From: an uncultured Erysipelotrichaceae bacterium
GTDB lineage: Bacteria > Bacillota_I > Bacilli_A > Erysipelotrichales > Erysipelotrichaceae
Direction of reading: 5' to 3'
Assembly (NCBI GenBank): GCA_902786245.1
Contig: CADABS010000001.1
Location: forward strand, 1-64,000
Length of the DNA: 64,000 nucleotides
Each line of letters opens with the position of its first letter. Positions within the stretch are counted from its first letter, which is position 1. The position numbers and the translations under genes are program-made. The notes under the pieces are model-generated. The model was given only the letters and a program-made list of their open reading frames with translations. It made no database searches and was not told the origin of the DNA. This document shows, piece after piece, positions 35,641-43,988 of the stretch.

Positions 35641-36562
35641 TGCCCGCTTCCTCTTTCTTTTTCCTCTCCGCCATGATCTGACGGTAGTTGTATACCGCAC
35701 CGTATCTTCTCGAATTGTTATGGAAGACGCATTCCTTGATCCGCGGCTTGACGATGTTGGGATACAGTGCTTCATCGAATTTCCGGTCGACTGCCTTCTT
35801 GACCGCATCCATCATGATCGGATCATCGGTGATATGTCCGCCCAGGACAAACACATCCGCATCCAGTACGCACTGCAGATTGTAAATATGCGTTGCGAGC
35901 TGGTCGCAGTAGTTATTGACACCGCGGATGACATCTTCATCCTCATCGCGCATTCTGGAAATGATGCGCAGAATGTTCATATTCTTTCTGCCTGTGGCAG
36001 TTTCTACCGCTGATGAAAGACCGTCCAGAGAACAGGTCAGGGCAAACATGTCCGTCCGGGGATCATGGTTGCGGAAATCCCCGCGCATATAGGAAAACTC
36101 GCCGGCTCCGAAATGATGGCCGTTGAGCAGATGTCCGTCGGTCACCACCGCACCGCCGATACCGGTATTGAGGATCATGAGCAGTACGCCGTTCTGCACA
36201 TTCTTCAATGAGCCGTAGCCCATTTCCGCCATGCATGCGGCCTTTGCGTCATTGGCAATGACGACCGGCATGCCGACAAACTTCTCCAGTTCTTCCGTGA
36301 AATGCATATCGCGGATCCACTCGAAGACGCCGCCGCTGTAGGCAATTCCGTTTTCTCTGTCAATGACACCCGGCATGGTCATGCTGAGACCGGCAACTGT
36401 ACCGCGGTATCTGGCGCATACATTGCGGATCGGCACAAACAGGCCGTCTCTGCTGTCGACGGAAAGATATTCATTGCCTTCTTCGAGAATATCGAGCTGA
36501 TCGGTCACGATCGTATACTGCAGTTTTGTTCTGCTCAGATCGATTACAAGATATTTTTCCAT
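35630..36562 (-). CDS. ROK family protein
   Basis: A 310-residue ASKHA-fold protein with no N-terminal HTH, so more likely a sugar kinase than a repressor. VIDLSRTKLQYTI (residue 6 on), PVVIANDAKAACMAE (about 100-114, with catalytic Asp) and LMILNTGIGGAVVTDG (about 128) match ROK. The usual Cys-rich zinc motif is not present after GAGEFSYMRG, so enzymatic activity should be tested. It heads the run with HD, rdgB and comK. Confidence 0.85.
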   Translation of the reverse strand: MEKYLVIDLSRTKLQYTIVTDQLDILEEGNEYLSVDSRDGLFVPIRNVCARYRGTVAGLSMTMPGVIDRENGIAYSGGVFEWIRDMHFTEELEKFVGMPVVIANDAKAACMAEMGYGSLKNVQNGVLLMILNTGIGGAVVTDGHLLNGHHFGAGEFSYMRGDFRNHDPRTDMFALTCSLDGLSSAVETATGRKNMNILRIISRMRDEDEDVIRGVNNYCDQLATHIYNLQCVLDADVFVLGGHITDDPIMMDAVKKAVDRKFDEALYPNIVKPRIKECVFHNNSRRYGAVYNYRQIMAERKKKEEAGSES

Positions 36563-36673
36563 ATTGTCACCTGTGATTATGTATCAGATTCTGCTTCTGT
36601 TTTAATAGTATCGTAAATTGAACAGAAATGAAACAGATGCGTTCTTTCCCGTACGCTGTAACCTTTTCGAAAC

Positions 36674-38056
36674 TCAGTACAGATCAGGATGCACATACTT
36701 ATAGGCATCATCTTCAGGGCTGATTTTTACAGCATCGGTACCGTCAATGCCTTCTGTAAACTGATCGATCGGAACCGCATGATCGATGTCTTTGTCCATA
36801 TTCAGAAAGCCTGTACGTATGAGACTGCGAAGGTTCCAATAATCATCCAGATCTCTGAAAATGGAGATATAACTGAAGGAATCATCGTCCTCTTCAACGA
36901 CCTTTTCATAGAAATCAAGATATTCAATTCCCGGAAAAGAATCTTCCAGGGAAATCGATTCAATCAGTTCTCTGGTAATACTGTCTGATTTCGGGATCCT
37001 GATTTCATTGATGATTCCCTCAAGAACGCCCGAACCTTTCTGATAGAAAAGGATAAGATACTCTGTAAGTTCATTTTCCGAAGGCAGTTCATAAATAATG
37101 GATTCAGTGCGGAAATACGCATTGTAGTAGCTGTCATCCGCAGCAGACTGGATCGTATCTCCATCCATGGTCAGATGCACAGGCACAGCCGCAATTTCTT
37201 CATTATCTTCCCCGGAAATGATGAGACGGGTATCAGCGGTATCGAACGGAACACTTTCATAATCATCGGTGCTGAGTACGTTAACGACAAGCAGACTTTT
37301 TCTGCTGGGAGGTGTTTCCTCGGACACATATCCGATCATCCTGCCGCTGTCTGCTTCCCCGTCCACAAGTGAGAATTCATAATCCGTATCGGTGCTGACC
37401 GTACTGTCTGTATCATTGGAAAGCAGATAGACCGCACTGGAGGCGCCGAAGTATGAAACATAGGACCCTAAGCTGCTGATTTTGATACCGTCCTGATCGT
37501 ACAGAACATGATCGGAATGCTGAAGGACCGCCGGCTTGGCATCGGCTTCGTTCTGCACAAGACGGATCAGTTCAGGCTCACTCCATGATTCACTGCTTTC
37601 AGGTTTAAAGGATACCCAGGCATCCACGGTATTGATTTTTTTGATGCCCGCAAAGGACAGCGTTTCATTATCGATATAGAATTCAATCGGGTATGGATTT
37701 TTCGGTTCAAGGTCTACATAATAGCCTTCCTCTGTCACCACTCCGTTGATCAGCAGCGGCAGTATCTTCATATCAACGTTTTCACTCCCTTCATTGACGA
37801 GAGTGAAATCAATTACATCTACCGTTTCAGACGGAACGTACTCCGTTCTCTGAATGACAATGTCATTTTTCCTGTAGACAAAACCTTCTTCAAATCCTTC
37901 CGGCAGAACAATATTGTCAGCTATTTCTGCTGGGGTTTCTTCTGCAGGATCCGTGCTGTTTTCTCCGGAATCCTGTGCAGTATTTCCGCTGCATGCGGTC
38001 AGAGATAAAAGAGCCAAAGCCGTAAAAACAGATACCGTATACTTGAATTTATTCAT
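36674..38056 (-). CDS. Secreted lipoprotein, unknown
   Basis: A 460-residue lipoprotein with signal peptide and lipobox LTAC at residues 19-22, followed by a Ser/Thr/Glu-rich linker to about 50 and beta-rich, acidic domains. No known domain was recognised. The abundance of Asp, Tyr and Ser suggests an extracellular binding protein. It sits alone between a ROK gene and tRNA-Gln. Confidence 0.75.
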   Translation of the reverse strand: MNKFKYTVSVFTALALLSLTACSGNTAQDSGENSTDPAEETPAEIADNIVLPEGFEEGFVYRKNDIVIQRTEYVPSETVDVIDFTLVNEGSENVDMKILPLLINGVVTEEGYYVDLEPKNPYPIEFYIDNETLSFAGIKKINTVDAWVSFKPESSESWSEPELIRLVQNEADAKPAVLQHSDHVLYDQDGIKISSLGSYVSYFGASSAVYLLSNDTDSTVSTDTDYEFSLVDGEADSGRMIGYVSEETPPSRKSLLVVNVLSTDDYESVPFDTADTRLIISGEDNEEIAAVPVHLTMDGDTIQSAADDSYYNAYFRTESIIYELPSENELTEYLILFYQKGSGVLEGIINEIRIPKSDSITRELIESISLEDSFPGIEYLDFYEKVVEEDDDSFSYISIFRDLDDYWNLRSLIRTGFLNMDKDIDHAVPIDQFTEGIDGTDAVKISPEDDAYKYVHPDLY

Positions 38057-38279
38057 GCTGTGTCACCCCTGATCAATTTGCTACCTTAATATTACATGAA
38101 ATAAATTGCCCGATGCAATGAAACGGTTTCTTCATGCATCGCCGGCATGCACGATGGATGCTGTCTTTTCCGTACGGTTTCTGCATACGGAAACAGCACT
38201 GGTTTTCATCGAATCGAGCCATCCTGGCAACCGCTGAAAGAACCTTCCGTAAAGCATTGCATATATTTGAAAAAAACAC
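38057..38279. other. Non-coding gap before tRNA-Gln
   Basis: No gene or strong structure was recognised in about 220 bases between the lipoprotein gene and the tRNA promoter. It must carry the lipoprotein promoter on minus. Confidence 0.6.
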
Positions 38280-38307
38280 TTGCATCCCGGCTGAATTCAA
38301 ATATAAT
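38280..38307 (+). promoter_or_regulatory. tRNA-Gln promoter
   Basis: TTGCAT (38280-38285) and TATAAT (38302-38307) with a 16-base spacer, 12 bases before the tRNA. Confidence 0.75.
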
Positions 38308-38319
38308 AGATGTTGCTGT

Positions 38320-38394
38320 TGGGATATAGCCAAGCGGTAAGGCAACTGGCTCTGAACCAGTCATTCGGGAGTTCGAATCTCTCTATCCCAGCCA
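38320..38394 (+). tRNA. tRNA-Gln (CTG)
   Basis: A 75-base cloverleaf: acceptor TGGGATA/TATCCCA, D loop AGCGGTA, anticodon stem ACTGG/CCAGT with loop CTCTGAA (anticodon CTG), T arm GGGAG-TTCGAAT-CTCTC, and encoded CCA end. The U1-A72 pair agrees with glutamine tRNAs. Confidence 0.95.
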
Positions 38395-38399
38395 TGAAG

Positions 38400-38424
38400 A
38401 ACGTCCGTGATCCGGGCGTTTTTT
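38400..38424 (+). terminator. tRNA-Gln terminator
   Basis: Stem AACGTCCG/CGGGCGTT (38400-38420) followed by T. Confidence 0.75.
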
Positions 38425-38506
38425 GTTTCTGCAATGCATCGGTCCATATAAATATCGTTTTTAAGCGATATCTGCTAAAATCTTGAAGCATGTGAAGGAG
38501 TTTATC

Positions 38507-39226
38507 ATGGCAGGTACAGGTACACTGATCAACGTTATAAGCATCATCGCCGCCGGCTTTGCCGGGCATTTTACATCAAAGCTGTTTTCCGCTTCTCAGC
38601 AGGATTCCCTGACGAAGGCATGCGGCGTCAGCGTCATGTTCATCGCAATTGCCGGAGCGATGGAAGGCATGCTCGGAATCGAAGAAACAAGGATCGTCTC
38701 TTCCAGGGCGATGGCAGTCGTTCTGTGTCTGGCGGCAGGTACCGTGATCGGCGAACTGCTCAGGATCGAAGACGGATTCGAAAGATTCGGCGAATGGCTG
38801 AAACAGAAAACCGGCAATGCCAAAGACAAGCAGTTTGTCGAAGCATTTGTGACGGCTTCCCTGACGGTATGCATCGGTGCCATGGCCATCGTCGGAGCCA
38901 TTGAAGACGGTATCCTGCATGACTATTCCACCCTCGCCGTCAAATCGGTACTGGACTTTATCATCATTGCGGTCATGACCGCTTCCATGGGCAAAGGATG
39001 TGCCTTTTCGGCAATTCCCGTACTGATCCTGGAAGGCGGCGTCACCCTGCTGGCTGCGCTGATCGCACCGCTGATGTTGGAAGCTGCCATCGCTTCGGTA
39101 TCCCTGATCGGTTCGGTCCTGATCTTCTGTGTCGGCGTCAATCTGGTCTTCGGCAAAACACTGAAAGTCGCAAATATGCTGCCGGCGGTCATTGCCGCCA
39201 TCATCGCAGCGTATCTGCCTTTCTGA
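38507..39226 (+). CDS. DUF554 family membrane protein
   Basis: A 239-residue protein with about seven membrane segments. GTLINVISIIAAGFAGH at the N-terminus, AGTVIGELLRIEDGFERFG and TASLTVCIGAMAIVGAIEDG match DUF554. Function is unknown. AAGGAG lies six bases before the ATG at 38507. Confidence 0.88.
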   Translation: MAGTGTLINVISIIAAGFAGHFTSKLFSASQQDSLTKACGVSVMFIAIAGAMEGMLGIEETRIVSSRAMAVVLCLAAGTVIGELLRIEDGFERFGEWLKQKTGNAKDKQFVEAFVTASLTVCIGAMAIVGAIEDGILHDYSTLAVKSVLDFIIIAVMTASMGKGCAFSAIPVLILEGGVTLLAALIAPLMLEAAIASVSLIGSVLIFCVGVNLVFGKTLKVANMLPAVIAAIIAAYLPF

Positions 39227-39283
39227 TTACAGAATGGCAAATATGTCATTTATTTGGATTCATTCTTTTTTTCAAAAAACAAT

Positions 39284-39331
39284 CAGTCTATAATATCTGT
39301 GTTTTCAATAATATAAAAAAGGAGATAACTA
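39284..39331 (+). promoter_or_regulatory. Candidate -10 and RBS for the CofE-like gene
   Basis: A TATAAT box lies at about 39291-39296 and AAAAAAGGAG ends seven bases before the ATG. The -35 was not clearly defined. Confidence 0.5.
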
Positions 39332-40521
39332 TGGAAAGAATCAGCGGCACAGTTTCAAGAGGACTGCGGGCACCGATCATCAAGACCGGTGATGATCTGA
39401 AGTCGATCGTTGTGGATACCGTGCTCCGCGCTCAGGAAGCCGGCGACATCACCATCCGCGACCGCGATGTTCTCGCAATCACAGAGTCAATTGTTGCCCG
39501 CAGCCAGGGCAATTACTGCTCCATCGATGATATTGCGGAAGATATCCGGACAAAGTTCGGCGGCGAAGACCTGGGTGTCATCTTCCCGATCACATCCAGA
39601 AACAGATTTGCGATCTGCCTCAGAGGCATTGCCAGAGGCGCAAAGAAGATCATCCTGCAGCTGAGCTACCCTTCCGATGAAGTCGGCAACCACCTGTTCA
39701 TCGATGAAAAACTGGATGATTCGGATATCAATCCTTATACCGACGTGCTTTCCAGAGAACAGTTTGAAGCGGCTTTCGGCAAGGCATCCCATCCGTTCAC
39801 CGGCATGGATTATGTCACCTATTACCAGGAACTGATCGAAGCAGAAGGCTGTGAAGCGGAAATCATCTTTGCCAACCAGGCGGATGCGATCCTGTCTTAC
39901 ACAAAGAAAGTTCTCAACTGCGATATTCACACACGCACAAGAACAAAGAAGAGACTGCTGAAATGCGGTGCTGAAATCGTCCATTCTCTGGATGAGATCA
40001 TGAACGCTCCTGTCAACGGCAGCGGCTATAACGAAAAATACGGTCTGCTCGGTTCGAACAAGGCAACCGAAGACACCGTCAAGCTCTTCCCGAATGACTG
40101 CACGGACTTCGTCAATGACATCCAGAAGGAAATCTATGACAGAACCGGCAAATGCATCGAAGTCATGGTCTACGGCGACGGCGCATTCAAGGATCCGGTC
40201 GGCAAGATCTGGGAACTGGCAGATCCGGTTGTCTCCCCCGGCTATACAAAGGGACTGGACGGAACACCGAATGAACTGAAACTGAAGTATCTGGCTGACA
40301 ACCAGTTCAAAGACCTCAAGGGCGATGCGCTGAAAGAAGCCATCAAAGGCGCGATCACCGAGAAAGATGCACAGCTGGTCGGCAAGATGGTATCGGAAGG
40401 CACCACACCCAGACGCTTGACAGACCTGATCGGTTCGCTGTGCGACCTGACCAGCGGATCGGGCGACAAGGGCACACCGTTTGTCTACGTACAGGGCTAT
40501 TTCGATAATCTGACAGACTGA
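39331..40521 (+). CDS. CofE-like coenzyme F420-0:L-glutamate ligase family protein
   Basis: A 396-residue protein of the F420 gamma-glutamyl ligase family. The N-terminus MERISGTVSRGLRAPII and the stretch DVLAITESIVARSQGNY (about 47-63) match, as does GVIFPITSRNRFAICLRGIA (about 84-103). No other F420 gene is in the window, and Bacillota with this protein often lack F420, so a different amide ligase role is possible. A reading frame extends 333 bases upstream into the DUF554 gene; the strong RBS fixes the start at 39331. Confidence 0.85.
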   Translation: MERISGTVSRGLRAPIIKTGDDLKSIVVDTVLRAQEAGDITIRDRDVLAITESIVARSQGNYCSIDDIAEDIRTKFGGEDLGVIFPITSRNRFAICLRGIARGAKKIILQLSYPSDEVGNHLFIDEKLDDSDINPYTDVLSREQFEAAFGKASHPFTGMDYVTYYQELIEAEGCEAEIIFANQADAILSYTKKVLNCDIHTRTRTKKRLLKCGAEIVHSLDEIMNAPVNGSGYNEKYGLLGSNKATEDTVKLFPNDCTDFVNDIQKEIYDRTGKCIEVMVYGDGAFKDPVGKIWELADPVVSPGYTKGLDGTPNELKLKYLADNQFKDLKGDALKEAIKGAITEKDAQLVGKMVSEGTTPRRLTDLIGSLCDLTSGSGDKGTPFVYVQGYFDNLTD

Positions 40522-40522
40522 G

Positions 40523-40550
40523 GACATGGCAAAGGCCATGTCTTTCTTTA
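40523..40550 (+). terminator. Terminator after the CofE-like gene
   Basis: Stem GACATGGC/GCCATGTC (40523-40542) followed by TTTCTTT. Confidence 0.85.
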
Positions 40551-40579
40551 TTGTCTGAACAACATAATCGATGTAGAAT
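40551..40579 (+). promoter_or_regulatory. gltX promoter
   Basis: TTGTCT (40551-40556) and TAGAAT (40574-40579) with a 17-base spacer, immediately after the previous terminator. Confidence 0.65.
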
Positions 40580-40605
40580 AATTGGGCATGTGAAGGAGTA
40601 AGGAA

Positions 40606-42060
40606 ATGACATTAAGAACAAGATTTGCACCCAGTCCGACCGGATATATGCATATCGGCAATCTGAGAACAGCGCTGTATGCCTACCTGGTCGCAAAGAA
40701 AGATCCTGAAGGCGTATTCATCCTGCGGATCGAAGACACCGATCAGGGACGTCTGGTCGAAGGTGCGACGGATATTATTTACAATACAATGCAGCAGTGC
40801 GGACTGAAACATGACGAAGGACCGGATGTCGGCGGCGATTACGGTCCCTACGTACAGTCTGAACGTGTCCGCAGCGGACTGTATATGGATTATGCAAAGA
40901 AACTGATCACCAGAGGCGGTGCCCACTACTGCTTCTGCGATCAGTCGGTGATCGATGAACAGCGTTCAAAGACAGAAGCCGAAGGCGGCAGCTTCAAATA
41001 CGATGATCCCTGCAAATATCTTTCCCAGGAAGAAATCGACAGAAGACTGCAGGCAGGCACTGCCTTTGTCATCCGCCAGACCATTCCCACCGAAGGCACG
41101 ACATCCTTTGACGATGAGGTATTCGGACAGATCACAGTCGACAATACGACCCTGGATGAACAGGTTCTGATGAAATCGGACGGATTCCCTACCTACAACT
41201 TCGCCAATGTCATCGATGACCATCTGATGGGCATTACCGATGTTGTCAGAGGCATGGAGTATCTTTCTTCCACACCGAAGTACAACCTGATCTACGAGGC
41301 ATTCGGCTGGGATATTCCGAGATACATCCACTGCCCGCCGGTCATGAAGGATGAGCATAACAAGCTTTCCAAGCGCAACGGCGATGCGTCTTTCCAGGAT
41401 CTGGTTGCCAAGGGATATCTGCCGGAAGCGATCCTGAACTATATCGCCCTGCTTGGCTGGTCGCCGGAAGAAGACCGCGAAATCTTTACCCTGGATGAAC
41501 TGGTACAGGCATTCAATGTCAAGCACATCGGCACAAACGGCTCGATCTTCGACCCGGACAAACTGAGATGGCTCAACGGCATGTGGCTGCGTCAGATGGA
41601 TCTGGACAGCTATTACAGCCTTGTGAAACCGTATATTGAGCAGGCAGTCAAAGGAAACTTCGACGGCAGAAAGATTGCGGCGATCGTACAGGTCCGTGCC
41701 AATACCCTGAATGAAATTCCGGAAATGCTCGGCTTCTTCGATACATTCCCTTCTTATGAAAATGATCTTTACAACAATAAGAAGATGAAAACAAATCCGG
41801 AGGTCGCCCTGGAATCCCTGAAAGCCTGCGAAGAAGCACTGGCCGTGCAGGAAGACTGGTCGGAAGAAGCACTGCACGGGATGCTGATGGAACTGCCGGC
41901 AAAACTCGGACGCAAGAACGGACAGGTACTCTTCCCTCTGCGGCTGGCAATCACCGGCATGGCCACGACACCGGGCGGCGCCATCGAGATTGCTTCGATC
42001 CTGGGCAAAGACGAAACACTGCGCAGACTCCGCCTCTCCATCGGACAGCTCTCCGCATAA
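40606..42060 (+). CDS. gltX: Glutamate-tRNA ligase
   Basis: A 484-residue class I synthetase. RFAPSPTGYMHIGNLRTALY (residues 5-24) contains the HIGH-like motif, and KLSKRNGDAS (near residue 254) the KMSKS-like motif. No glutaminyl-tRNA synthetase gene is seen in this window, so it may also charge tRNA-Gln with glutamate for GatCAB repair, as in most Bacillota. The GAAGGAGTAAGGAA leader gives the RBS. tRNA-Glu lies just downstream on the other strand. Confidence 0.97.
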   Translation: MTLRTRFAPSPTGYMHIGNLRTALYAYLVAKKDPEGVFILRIEDTDQGRLVEGATDIIYNTMQQCGLKHDEGPDVGGDYGPYVQSERVRSGLYMDYAKKLITRGGAHYCFCDQSVIDEQRSKTEAEGGSFKYDDPCKYLSQEEIDRRLQAGTAFVIRQTIPTEGTTSFDDEVFGQITVDNTTLDEQVLMKSDGFPTYNFANVIDDHLMGITDVVRGMEYLSSTPKYNLIYEAFGWDIPRYIHCPPVMKDEHNKLSKRNGDASFQDLVAKGYLPEAILNYIALLGWSPEEDREIFTLDELVQAFNVKHIGTNGSIFDPDKLRWLNGMWLRQMDLDSYYSLVKPYIEQAVKGNFDGRKIAAIVQVRANTLNEIPEMLGFFDTFPSYENDLYNNKKMKTNPEVALESLKACEEALAVQEDWSEEALHGMLMELPAKLGRKNGQVLFPLRLAITGMATTPGGAIEIASILGKDETLRRLRLSIGQLSA

Positions 42061-42066
42061 TCACAG

Positions 42067-42093
42067 ACACCGCGATGCACAGCGGTGTTTTTT
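42067..42093 (+). terminator. gltX terminator
   Basis: Stem ACACCGC/GCGGTGT (42067-42088) with a following T run. Confidence 0.88.
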
Positions 42094-42106
42094 AAATGCA
42101 TCAAAC

Positions 42107-42134
42107 GAAAAAAACCAGTCATTTCCGACCGGTT
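42107..42134 (-). terminator. tRNA-Glu terminator
   Basis: Minus-strand stem AACCGGTC/GACTGGTT (arms 42127-42134 and 42113-42120) followed by about seven T. Confidence 0.8.
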
Positions 42135-42139
42135 CTCAG

Positions 42140-42213
42140 TGACGCGTACGGGATTCGAACCCGTGAATGCTGCCTTGAGAGGGCAGTGTGTTAAGCCGCT
42201 TCACCAACGCGCC
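42140..42213 (-). tRNA. tRNA-Glu (CTC)
   Basis: A 74-base cloverleaf on minus: acceptor GGCGCGT/ACGCGTC, anticodon stem CTGCC/GGCAG with loop CTCTCAA (anticodon CTC), T arm CGGG-TTCGAAT-CCCG. No CCA is encoded. It has its own promoter upstream and a terminator downstream. Confidence 0.93.
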
Positions 42214-42245
42214 ATGCGGGAAGAAAGGATGATTCCTTTCTTCGC
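42214..42245 (-). other. Hairpin in the tRNA-Glu leader
   Basis: A stem GAAGAAAGG/CCTTTCTTC (nine base pairs, six-base loop) between the promoter and the tRNA. It has no T tract, so it is not a normal terminator for rplT. It may guide 5' processing of the tRNA or protect the rplT 3' end. Confidence 0.55.
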
Positions 42246-42252
42246 ATAGACT

Positions 42253-42281
42253 AGTTTACTAAATTTGACTGGATAACGCAA
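42253..42281 (-). promoter_or_regulatory. tRNA-Glu promoter
   Basis: Minus-strand TTGCGT (42276-42281) and TAAACT (42253-42258) with a 17-base spacer; the -35 lies four bases from the rplT stop. Confidence 0.65.
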
Positions 42282-42284
42282 TGA

Positions 42285-42647
42285 TTACTTTGCAGCATCC
42301 AGCGCATTTTTCGCTGCGTCAACGATAGCCTTGAAGCCTTCCGCATCATGGATTGCAACCTCAGACAGCATCTTGCGGTTGACATTGATGTTGGCAAGCT
42401 TGAGACCGTGCATGAACTTGCTGTAGCTCAGATCATACGGACGGACAGCCGCATTGATACGGGCAATCCACAGCTTGCGCATTTCACGCTTTGTCTGCTT
42501 TCTTCCGATGTAGCTGTACTTCAGCGAATGCATGACCTGCTCATTGGCAGTCCTGTATAACAGATGCTTGGAACCAAAGTAGCCCTTGGCAGCCTTCAGA
42601 ATCTTCTTGCGTCTGTTCCGTGTCGGTGTAGAACCTTTTACTCTCAT
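42285..42647 (-). CDS. rplT: Ribosomal protein L20
   Basis: A 120-residue, highly basic 50S protein. [20 protein letters not shown] and the core RRNR-type Arg/Lys clusters, [20 protein letters not shown] and KMLSEVAI match L20, which also represses its own operon in many bacteria. Third gene of infC-rpmI-rplT. Confidence 0.97.
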   Translation of the reverse strand: MRVKGSTPTRNRRKKILKAAKGYFGSKHLLYRTANEQVMHSLKYSYIGRKQTKREMRKLWIARINAAVRPYDLSYSKFMHGLKLANINVNRKMLSEVAIHDAEGFKAIVDAAKNALDAAK

Positions 42648-42665
42648 CTCTATGTACCTCCCTGA

Positions 42666-42887
42666 TTAACCCTGCAGCAGCTGTCTGTCACGCTTCATGT
42701 CTGTTTCATGAGCAGTCGTGGACTTAGCCAGGTGCATCTTCTGTTTGTGCGACTTGTTTGCAGCGAAATGCGATACATAGTTGTGATGAACGATCAGTTT
42801 GCCGTTTCCGGAAATCTTGGAACGCTTGGCAAACGTCTTCTTTGTCTTCATCTTGATCTTCTTGGGTTTCTTAGCCTTTGCCTTCAT
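42666..42887 (-). CDS. rpmI: Ribosomal protein L35
   Basis: A 73-residue basic protein. KMKTKKTFAKRSKISGNGKL is the L35 signature, preceded here by about a dozen extra residues rich in Lys. GGAGAAAC precedes the ATG. Confidence 0.95.
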   Translation of the reverse strand: MKAKAKKPKKIKMKTKKTFAKRSKISGNGKLIVHHNYVSHFAANKSHKQKMHLAKSTTAHETDMKRDRQLLQG

Positions 42888-42899
42888 AATGTTTCTCCT

Positions 42900-43448
42900 T
42901 TACTGTTTCTTCTTCGGTGAGAATACGACGGACATGGTATTTCCTTCCATGCTGGCCTGTTTCGAGACCTCCGCAATATCCGCGATCTGCTCGGTAAAAT
43001 TCCTGATTACTTCTTTACCGACTTCCTGACGGGTGATCATTCTTCCCCGGAAACGCATGTCGATGCGCACCTTCTGACCATCCTCGATCCATTCTCTTGC
43101 CTGGTTCAGCTTTGTATCGAAATCGTGCTGGTCAATGACCGGCGATACACGCAGCGCTTTGATTTCCGTGGTATGCTGTTTCTTTTTGGCATCGCGTGCC
43201 TTTTTCTGTTCCTCGAAGCGGAATTTACCGTAATCGAGAATCTTGCATACCGGCGTCGGTGCGTTCGGTGCGACACAAAGAAGATCCAGATTCATTTCAT
43301 ACGCCTTCTCAAGCGCTTCCCTGCGCATCATGACTCCCAGCTGATCGCCGTTGGGTCCGATGACAAGTACTTCCTTGAAATGAATGTCTTCATTGACAAT
43401 GTCTGTCGGTTCTTTTCTTCTGTTTTTGTTATTCTTGATCCTTCCCAA
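42900..43448 (-). CDS. infC: Translation initiation factor IF-3
   Basis: A 182-residue factor that keeps 30S subunits free and checks start codons. The N-domain starts EPTDIVNEDIHFKEVLVIGP, the linker is Lys-rich (EQKKARDAKKKQ) and the C-domain carries VRIDMRFRGRMITRQEVG. The start codon is TTG at 43448, five bases from GGGGAGG. No suitable ATG is nearby. IF-3 genes often use rare starts that allow self-repression by IF-3. Confidence 0.92.
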   Translation of the reverse strand: MGRIKNNKNRRKEPTDIVNEDIHFKEVLVIGPNGDQLGVMMRREALEKAYEMNLDLLCVAPNAPTPVCKILDYGKFRFEEQKKARDAKKKQHTTEIKALRVSPVIDQHDFDTKLNQAREWIEDGQKVRIDMRFRGRMITRQEVGKEVIRNFTEQIADIAEVSKQASMEGNTMSVVFSPKKKQ

Positions 43449-43467
43449 GCAAACCTCCCCGTTCACT

Positions 43468-43494
43468 AAAAAGCAGGTACGAAGCCGCACCTGC
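43468..43494 (-). terminator. Attenuator hairpin in the infC leader
   Basis: Stem GCAGGT/ACCTGC (43473-43494) with following T run on minus, 20 bases before the infC RBS. In position it resembles the L20-operon leader terminators of Bacillota. Confidence 0.65.
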
Positions 43495-43594
43495 CAAAAA
43501 ACATACTGTTTCATGTTTCGGCATTTACCCAGGTCCATAGGACATCAGGTGAGAAGCGGTGCTTCTTCTTTCCGTTTATTTAGAGTACTTATGT

Positions 43595-43623
43595 ATTAAA
43601 CAACAAATCAAAGCGGTTGTCAA
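43595..43623 (-). promoter_or_regulatory. infC-rpmI-rplT promoter
   Basis: Minus-strand TTGACA (43618-43623, consensus) and TTTAAT (43595-43600) with a 17-base spacer. About 130 bases of leader follow. Confidence 0.85.
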
Positions 43624-43950
43624 TCAGAATTCGAATCCGATTACATTTACTGTTACTTCATTCGCTTTGAAACCGGTCATCTGCAGAATATTCTCATAAA
43701 TCTTATTCTGGACGAGCTCGCAGGTCGCCTGGACATTGGCACCGTAGCGCACCTTGAGATCGGCAGAGATATTCAGTTTGTTATCTTCGATCCTGATCTG
43801 CAGCGGCTTGGTGAATCTTGCCGAACTGATCAGAACGGAGTTTTCGATTTCATCGATGCTGATTTCTGCAATCGACTGCAGAACGGACTTATTTATGGCA
43901 ATCATGCCAAGTTCGTTTTCTTCATTCAACACAACATAATCCTGTGCCAT
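43624..43950 (-). CDS. Asp23/Gls24 family envelope stress protein
   Basis: A 108-residue protein. GMIAINKSVLQSIAEISIDEI, LKVRYGANVQATCELVQNKI and a hydrophobic end match Asp23/YloU. Members act in cell-envelope stress and are membrane-associated. GAGGTG lies seven bases before the ATG at 43950. Confidence 0.88.
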   Translation of the reverse strand: MAQDYVVLNEENELGMIAINKSVLQSIAEISIDEIENSVLISSARFTKPLQIRIEDNKLNISADLKVRYGANVQATCELVQNKIYENILQMTGFKANEVTVNVIGFEF

Positions 43951-43988
43951 ATGCTTCACCTCTTCAATATTCTTTATTATAGCAGTTT

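Noticed and set aside
38998..39330. Upstream extension of the CofE-like frame into the DUF554 gene
   Set aside because: The extra residues match no family and the ATG at 39331 has a strong RBS and the family N-terminus.
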